DNA from: Bog-473 sp963728845
Lineage (GTDB): Bacteria > Actinomycetota > Acidimicrobiia > Acidimicrobiales > RAAP-2
NCBI GenBank assembly: GCA_963728845.1
Contig: CAVSLS010000022.1
Location: forward strand, 62,001-126,000
Reading direction: 5' to 3'
Length of the DNA: 64,000 nucleotides
Below the pieces are notes generated by a model. The model was not told the DNA's origin. It searched no databases and saw only the letters and a list, made by a program, of their open reading frames with translations. A program made the translations under genes and the position numbers. Below, one piece after another: positions 60,257 through 64,000 of the stretch (position 1 is its first letter; every line of letters begins with the position of its first letter).

Positions 60257-61295
60257 ATGACCATCGTAGAAGTCGCGCGCGCCGTCACCGGTGGCATCGA
60301 CACCCACGGGGAGGTTCACGTGGCCGCTGTCTTGGACGAGGTCGGAGGCCTGCTCGGCAGCGAGTCGTTCCAGGCCGACCCCGAGGGTTACTCCGAGCTT
60401 CTGGCCTGGCTGGAAACCTTCGGAGAGGTCAGCAAGGTCGGGGTGGAAGGGACGGGGTCCTATGGAGCCGGCATCGCCCGTCACCTGGCCCGGGCCGGGG
60501 TCCACGTCGTCGAGGTGGACCGCCAGAACCGCCAGGCCCGCCGACAGAGTGGCAAGTCCGATCCCCTCGATGCCATCGAAGCCGCTCGGGCCGCTCTCTC
60601 GGGCCGGGCCCATGGCACGCCAAGAGCCGAGACGGCTCGGTCGAGGCCATCCGCGTCCTCGTCGTGGCCAAGCGCTCGGCCGGCGGAGCCCGGATCAAGG
60701 CGCTGACCCAGATGCGCCAGCTCACCTTCAGTGCCCCTGACCAGCTCCAGAGCCGCCTCAAGGGCCTCCCCATCGCCGCCTTCGTCGCCGCCGCCCAGGG
60801 GCTGCGCCCCACGCGCTCGCCCGATGCGGTCACCGCGGCAACCAAGGCGTCGCTGTCCTCGCTGGCGCATCGCGTCGCCGACCTCGAAGCTGAGATCGCA
60901 GACCTTGACGCCATGATCACCCCATTGCTCCAAGAGGCCGCTCCCGAGCTGCTCGGTGTCTATGGCGTGGGCATCGACACCGCAGCCGCATTATTGGTCG
61001 CCGCCGGCGACAACCCCGAGCGTCTGCACTCTGAGGCAGCGTGGGCCCATCTGTGCGGGGTCTCGCCGCTCGAGGCCTCCTCGGGCAAGGTGACGCGCCA
61101 CCGCTCAACCGCGGTGGGGACCGCCAGGCCAACCGGGCGCTGTGGCACATCGTGATCACCCGGCTGGCCTCGGATCCGAGGACCCAGGCCTACATGGAGC
61201 GACGGGTCAAAGACGGCCGCTCCAAGCGCGAAGCCATCCGCATGCTCAAGCGCTACGTCGCACGCGAGGTCTACCGCTTCTTGCCTCGCGCCTAG
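60257..61295 (+). CDS. IS110-family transposase (two apparent frameshifts)
   Basis: About 346 residues when merged. DEDD part: VTGGIDTHGEVHVAAVL, KVGVEGTGSYGAGIARHL, GKSDPLDAIEAARAAL. C-terminal part: VYGVGIDTAAALLVAAGDN, AHLCGVSPLEASSGK and GDRQANRALWHIVITR. Breaks are at ccaag near 60621 and at cgctc near 61102, each one base short. The frame ends LPRA at TAG 61295. All catalytic residues are kept, so the enzyme is probably active if the breaks are errors. Confidence 0.88.
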
Positions 61296-61668
61296 ATCCC
61301 CAGACCGAGGACCTGGCTCACCGTTCGCCTGTCGTCGATGAGACTGACTTCGTCCCGATATGCCGGTCCACGGCCCGGGTTACCCACACTCTCGAAGACG
61401 CGTGACCTGATAAGAGCTTGTCCTCAAAAACGAGTGGCCCATCATTGGTCTGTCCGTTGTCCTCATTCCCGAATTTCCATTGAAAGGGGTTGACAACGTC
61501 CATAGGAGCATCGCGACGGTGGGACAGTTCGGCACACTCGTTCTCGAGGCCGAGCACGTCTCAATACCGCGCCACCATCAGTGGCCAGCCTCGGACCTGC
61601 ACGGTCGCGAAGTCGAGCGGCCCCATGGGTCATCACACAAAGCATGGCCGTTCCAGCTCGCGACCACC

Positions 61669-61683
61669 CCGATGCTCCTATGG
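61669..61683 (-). repeat. Isolated IS110 end/target core
   Basis: CCGATGCTCCTATGG on the plus strand, the reverse complement of the sequence at the right ends of copies 1 and 3 (CCATAGGAGCATCG). No IS110 DNA adjoins it on either side. It may be an empty target site, or a scar of a lost insertion in opposite orientation to copy 3, 160 bp away. Confidence 0.5.
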
Positions 61684-61703
61684 CGTATGGGGTACGACTC
61701 CGA

Positions 61704-62456
61704 TCAGGTGGTGAGTTCGAGCCATGTTGGGTTTTGCTCGACGCGCAGGGAAGCGTGATCACCGGGGAGCTCGCGCTCAACCACGGACCGGTAGTAGGTC
61801 CGGCCCTCGGGATCGTCCGTCAGAACCACGACGCCGTCGCCGGTCGACGGGCGGCCGATGACGAAGTTACTCGCATCATCGTTCAGCCCCCATTGCCACC
61901 CGTGAATAGGTGGACCGAGTTCGATGCCCCAACCTGCGCCCCAGGCGAGCTCGTCATCAATGCGCCAGAGCGGCTGCCAGCGCGCATCGTCGAGCTGGAG
62001 AACGTGGGCTAAGAAGCGCCCGTAATCGGTAGCGGTGGTCAAAAGCGGTCGGTAGCCGTGAAAGCCGGGTTCCGGATCGGCGAAACAGCTTTGACCCATG
62101 CGGAGGGGTCCGAAGACCTGGTCTCTGGCAAGCGTGGCGATCGGCACACCGGTGCGCCGCTCGAGGTGCTGTTGGAGCAGGACGAAGCCTTCGCCCGAGT
62201 AGCCCCAGCGCTGGCCAGCTGGGCGTAGTGGCTCAAGAGGCTGTCCATCTGGACGCCAGTTCGGAAGCCCAGTGGTGTGCGTGAGCACGTGGCGTACCGT
62301 GATGTCGCCCAGGACGGGTTCATCGAGGTCCTTGTTCAACTCCAGCGCCAGATGCGCGATGACCTGCTTCACGAGCGAAGCCGCCTTCATCACTGCCAGA
62401 TCGCCATCGACCCCCACGAGCTGCCAGTTGCGGACAACGCCGACGGACCTGCGCAT
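61704..62456 (-). CDS. Serine beta-lactamase-like / esterase family protein (Beta-lactamase class C fold)
   Basis: 250 residues. The Ser-x-x-Lys is in AASLVKQVIAHLALEL, the second motif is in WGYSGEGFVLLQQHLER (Tyr-Ser-Gly, as in class C-type esterases), and a third conserved patch is GWQWGLNDDASNFV (in place of K-T-G). There is no signal peptide. It is shorter than usual at the N-terminus, since about 40 residues that precede SxxK in most relatives are missing. It may be cytosolic or truncated. Substrate unknown. Confidence 0.8.
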   Translation of the reverse strand: MRRSVGVVRNWQLVGVDGDLAVMKAASLVKQVIAHLALELNKDLDEPVLGDITVRHVLTHTTGLPNWRPDGQPLEPLRPAGQRWGYSGEGFVLLQQHLERRTGVPIATLARDQVFGPLRMGQSCFADPEPGFHGYRPLLTTATDYGRFLAHVLQLDDARWQPLWRIDDELAWGAGWGIELGPPIHGWQWGLNDDASNFVIGRPSTGDGVVVLTDDPEGRTYYRSVVERELPGDHASLRVEQNPTWLELTT

Positions 62457-62614
62457 GCCAGTTCACGCTACGCCCATGACCGACCGCCGGCCGGCGACGC
62501 TGTTTGGGGGCACCTTGACTCGGCATCACCGTTCGCCCTGCCCGTAAGGCAGCCTGAGCCAGTGCTCAAGTTCAGGTCCAAATATGTCGATCCCGTGAGC
62601 CCGAGATGGACCAC

Positions 62615-62914
62615 ATGACGAGCACGCCACGGTCACAACGCGACCTTCACGTAGGTGAGGTCGGCCATTCCGATGCACAGCTACCAGTCGGAATATCGGC
62701 CTGTGTCTGGAATCACTATCTTCGCCGCTGGACAGGTGGCTTTGCCGTCGCTGAGGTACTTGCAGACGGGTACCGCTTGCGTCGCCTATCTGACGACTAC
62801 GTCTTTAGTCATGTTTTCAGCACCGACGAGGTGATGGAGGAGCGACGCCAGATCCAGGAGTTTGGTGTCCATCGGATCCACCCCGACCGTCGTATGGCCG
62901 ATCCTGGGGAGTGA
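62615..62914 (+). CDS. Hypothetical protein
   Basis: 99 residues from ATG 62615 (MTSTPRSQRDLHVGEVGHSD). The middle WNHYLRRWTGGFAVAEVLAD then GYRLRRLSDDYVFSHVF looks like a small beta-rich fold. Soluble, no family recognised. Its stop overlaps the start of the next short frame. Confidence 0.5.
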   Translation: MTSTPRSQRDLHVGEVGHSDAQLPVGISACVWNHYLRRWTGGFAVAEVLADGYRLRRLSDDYVFSHVFSTDEVMEERRQIQEFGVHRIHPDRRMADPGE

Positions 62915-63159
62915 TGCAAGTTCGGCTAGGGAGTTCGGACATCACCCGGCGACGGTGTCCTCCTAGTATTCGCGGCTATCGAGTCAACCCAAAGTACCGG
63001 TCCAATCCTCTCGTGGTATCCGGACCCGAGGGATCAACCCCGACGGTGTCATGGATCTCTTTCGACGGGGACACTTATTGGGTCCGGCTCTCTGCTGCCC
63101 AGGGCTGGCCGCGTTCGATTCGGGTGACTCAAGGCGATGTGGATGGATCGAGGGGTTAG
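62911..63159 (+). CDS. Hypothetical short open frame
   Basis: 82 residues. The GTG start overlaps the preceding stop (GTGA), which is the only positional support. The sequence (NPLVVSGPEGSTPTVSWIS, SAAQGWPRSIRVTQGD) is not distinctive. It may be a real partner of the upstream gene or chance. Confidence 0.3.
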   Translation: MMQVRLGSSDITRRRCPPSIRGYRVNPKYRSNPLVVSGPEGSTPTVSWISFDGDTYWVRLSAAQGWPRSIRVTQGDVDGSRG

Positions 63160-63280
63160 AAGCTCGTCGGGCCGACGACGTTTGCGTGGGACCAGAACAG
63201 CGGTGTCACCGACCTGTCTCACTGCCGGCGTACTGAACTCACCCTCGGACCCGATCTGAATCGGCATATCGCGCAGTTGT

Positions 63281-63856
63281 TCACTCCTGAACAGCGAACA
63301 GCTTCCACGAGCCGGGTACGCCGTTGAGTTCGTGCTCACCTCGGTCCTCGAACTCGATACCTGACCCCGCCGCCAGATCCCTAACCATCCCGGAGACCAG
63401 GATTTCTCCGGCAACCGCCACCGCACGAACGCGAGCGGCGATGTGGACGGCCAGTCCACCAAGGTCATTGCCACGGACTTCACACTCCCCGGTGTGCATT
63501 CCAAGACGCAGCTGAACGCCCAGCTTCTCGGTGGCTTCTGCAATGGCCTTGGCACAGCGAATGGCCCTTGCCGGACCGTCAAACGACGCGATGAAGCCGT
63601 CCCCAGTAGTGTTGATCTCTGTCCCGCGAAACCGCCGGAACTGCTCTCGCACGGCTTCATCATGAGCGTCGAGGAGCGAGCGCCACCTCTGATCGCCCAG
63701 CGATGCAGCAAGCCCGGTGGAGCCGACGATGTCAGTAAAGAGCACGGTGGTGAGGATGCGATCTGTCTCGACCACATGCCGCTTCCCAATCAGGGACTCG
63801 GCAACCTCGTCCGCCAACGCCAACACGTAGCAGATGGTGCGACGGATAGTGGACAA
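63281..63856 (-). CDS. Class III adenylate/guanylate cyclase domain, N-terminally truncated
   Basis: 191 residues. Cyclase domain: TVLFTDIVGSTGLAASLGD (first metal Asp), TTGDGFIASFDGPARAIRC (second), LRLGMHTGECEVRGNDLGG, then AVHIAARVRAVAVAGEILVS and GEHELNGVPGSWKLFAV. The preceding 33 residues match the linker that usually joins this cyclase to an N-terminal alpha/beta-hydrolase domain (ADEVAESLIGKRHVVETDR). No hydrolase is encoded upstream, so the sensory half is lost or the gene is a stand-alone derivative. It would make cAMP or cGMP. Confidence 0.82.
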   Translation of the reverse strand: MSTIRRTICYVLALADEVAESLIGKRHVVETDRILTTVLFTDIVGSTGLAASLGDQRWRSLLDAHDEAVREQFRRFRGTEINTTGDGFIASFDGPARAIRCAKAIAEATEKLGVQLRLGMHTGECEVRGNDLGGLAVHIAARVRAVAVAGEILVSGMVRDLAAGSGIEFEDRGEHELNGVPGSWKLFAVQE

Positions 63857-64000
63857 AAGCTCAACCTCCTCATCTCGCTCCAGTGTCCTACGTACACTTG
63901 AGACAGTTGGATTGTCGGGTCGAATCCGAACTGTCGACGTTCTGGTGAACTGGGGCTCGACGCTCAGGTTCCGCTAAGGATCACAGATCGTGAGATGTCG

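Larger units (their letters stand above)
60001..61509 (+). mobile_element. IS110-family element, copy 3 (about 1.5 kb)
   Basis: Left end GGGTCCACCGCT as in copy 2; right end GGGGTTGACAACGTCC-ATAGGAGC at 61486-61509. It carries the conserved noncoding left region and a transposase with two one-base breaks. Beyond the stop, the 3' noncoding part also aligns with copy 2 (GAGCTTGTCCTCA, TCTGTCCG). Confidence 0.8.

Noticed and set aside
1..64000. CRISPR array or cas genes
   Set aside because: No regularly spaced direct repeats of 25-40 bp and no Cas-like protein seen. The hairpin repeats are dispersed singly between genes.

Overview
The window reads as a chromosome segment of a high-GC actinobacterium, most likely an Acidimicrobiia/Acidimicrobiales member. 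This is an inference from family knowledge. The support is a WhiB-family gene, an F420-type luciferase-like oxidoreductase, a DinB/TIGR03086 protein, a FolP2-type protein, and a surface protein made of about 42-residue repeats (GYWLV..DGGIF..GDA.FYGSTG), a repeat class I associate with Acidimicrobiales.

Region 1 (1-17.3 kb) is very GC-rich conserved core. A minus-strand chain runs lepA, hrcA, dnaJ, rsmE, HIT protein, phoH, with a textbook CIRCE operator just upstream of hrcA. rpsT diverges from lepA. A second minus-strand chain is thioredoxin/CnoX-like, folP2-like, holA, with stop/start overlaps. Then come an APH-like kinase, a PAC2 protein, an F420/LLM oxidoreductase, leuS and tRNA-Ala(GGC).

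Region 2 (17.27-26.99 kb) is an integrated element. The 3' end of tRNA-Ala is repeated as a perfect 49-bp direct repeat (attL 17270-17318, attR 26946-26994). Inside are a tyrosine integrase, an HTH protein, an XRE regulator, an excisionase-like HTH, a phage-type replication protein, a TIGR04255 gene with two companions, a zinc-ribbon protein and a secreted beta-propeller/PKD protein. No phage structural genes and no conjugation genes are visible.

Region 3 (27-52 kb) is accessory chromosome: WhiB, a large sulfatase, an HTH/Clp-N pair with paired operators, PadR plus membrane protein, hydrolases, methyltransferases, SDR, nitronate monooxygenase, GNATs, an IS5-type remnant and two IS110 elements. 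A dispersed, hairpin-forming intergenic repeat (TGCCCCA ... GGTGCCACCCTGCGGC ... TGGGGCA) occurs many times here. One IS110 copy ends inside a half-site of it.

Region 4 (52-64 kb) has IS256 and IS3 elements side by side, a run of exported proteins (a chimeric VOC/surface-repeat gene, an Ig-like-module protein, a lipase), a third IS110, a serine beta-lactamase-like protein and a truncated class III cyclase.

Caution for every reading frame: at least twenty genes, including the essential leuS and holA, are broken by single-base indels, nearly all in short homopolymers. That pattern points to sequence or assembly error rather than mass gene decay, so broken genes are reported as merged loci with the break positions given.
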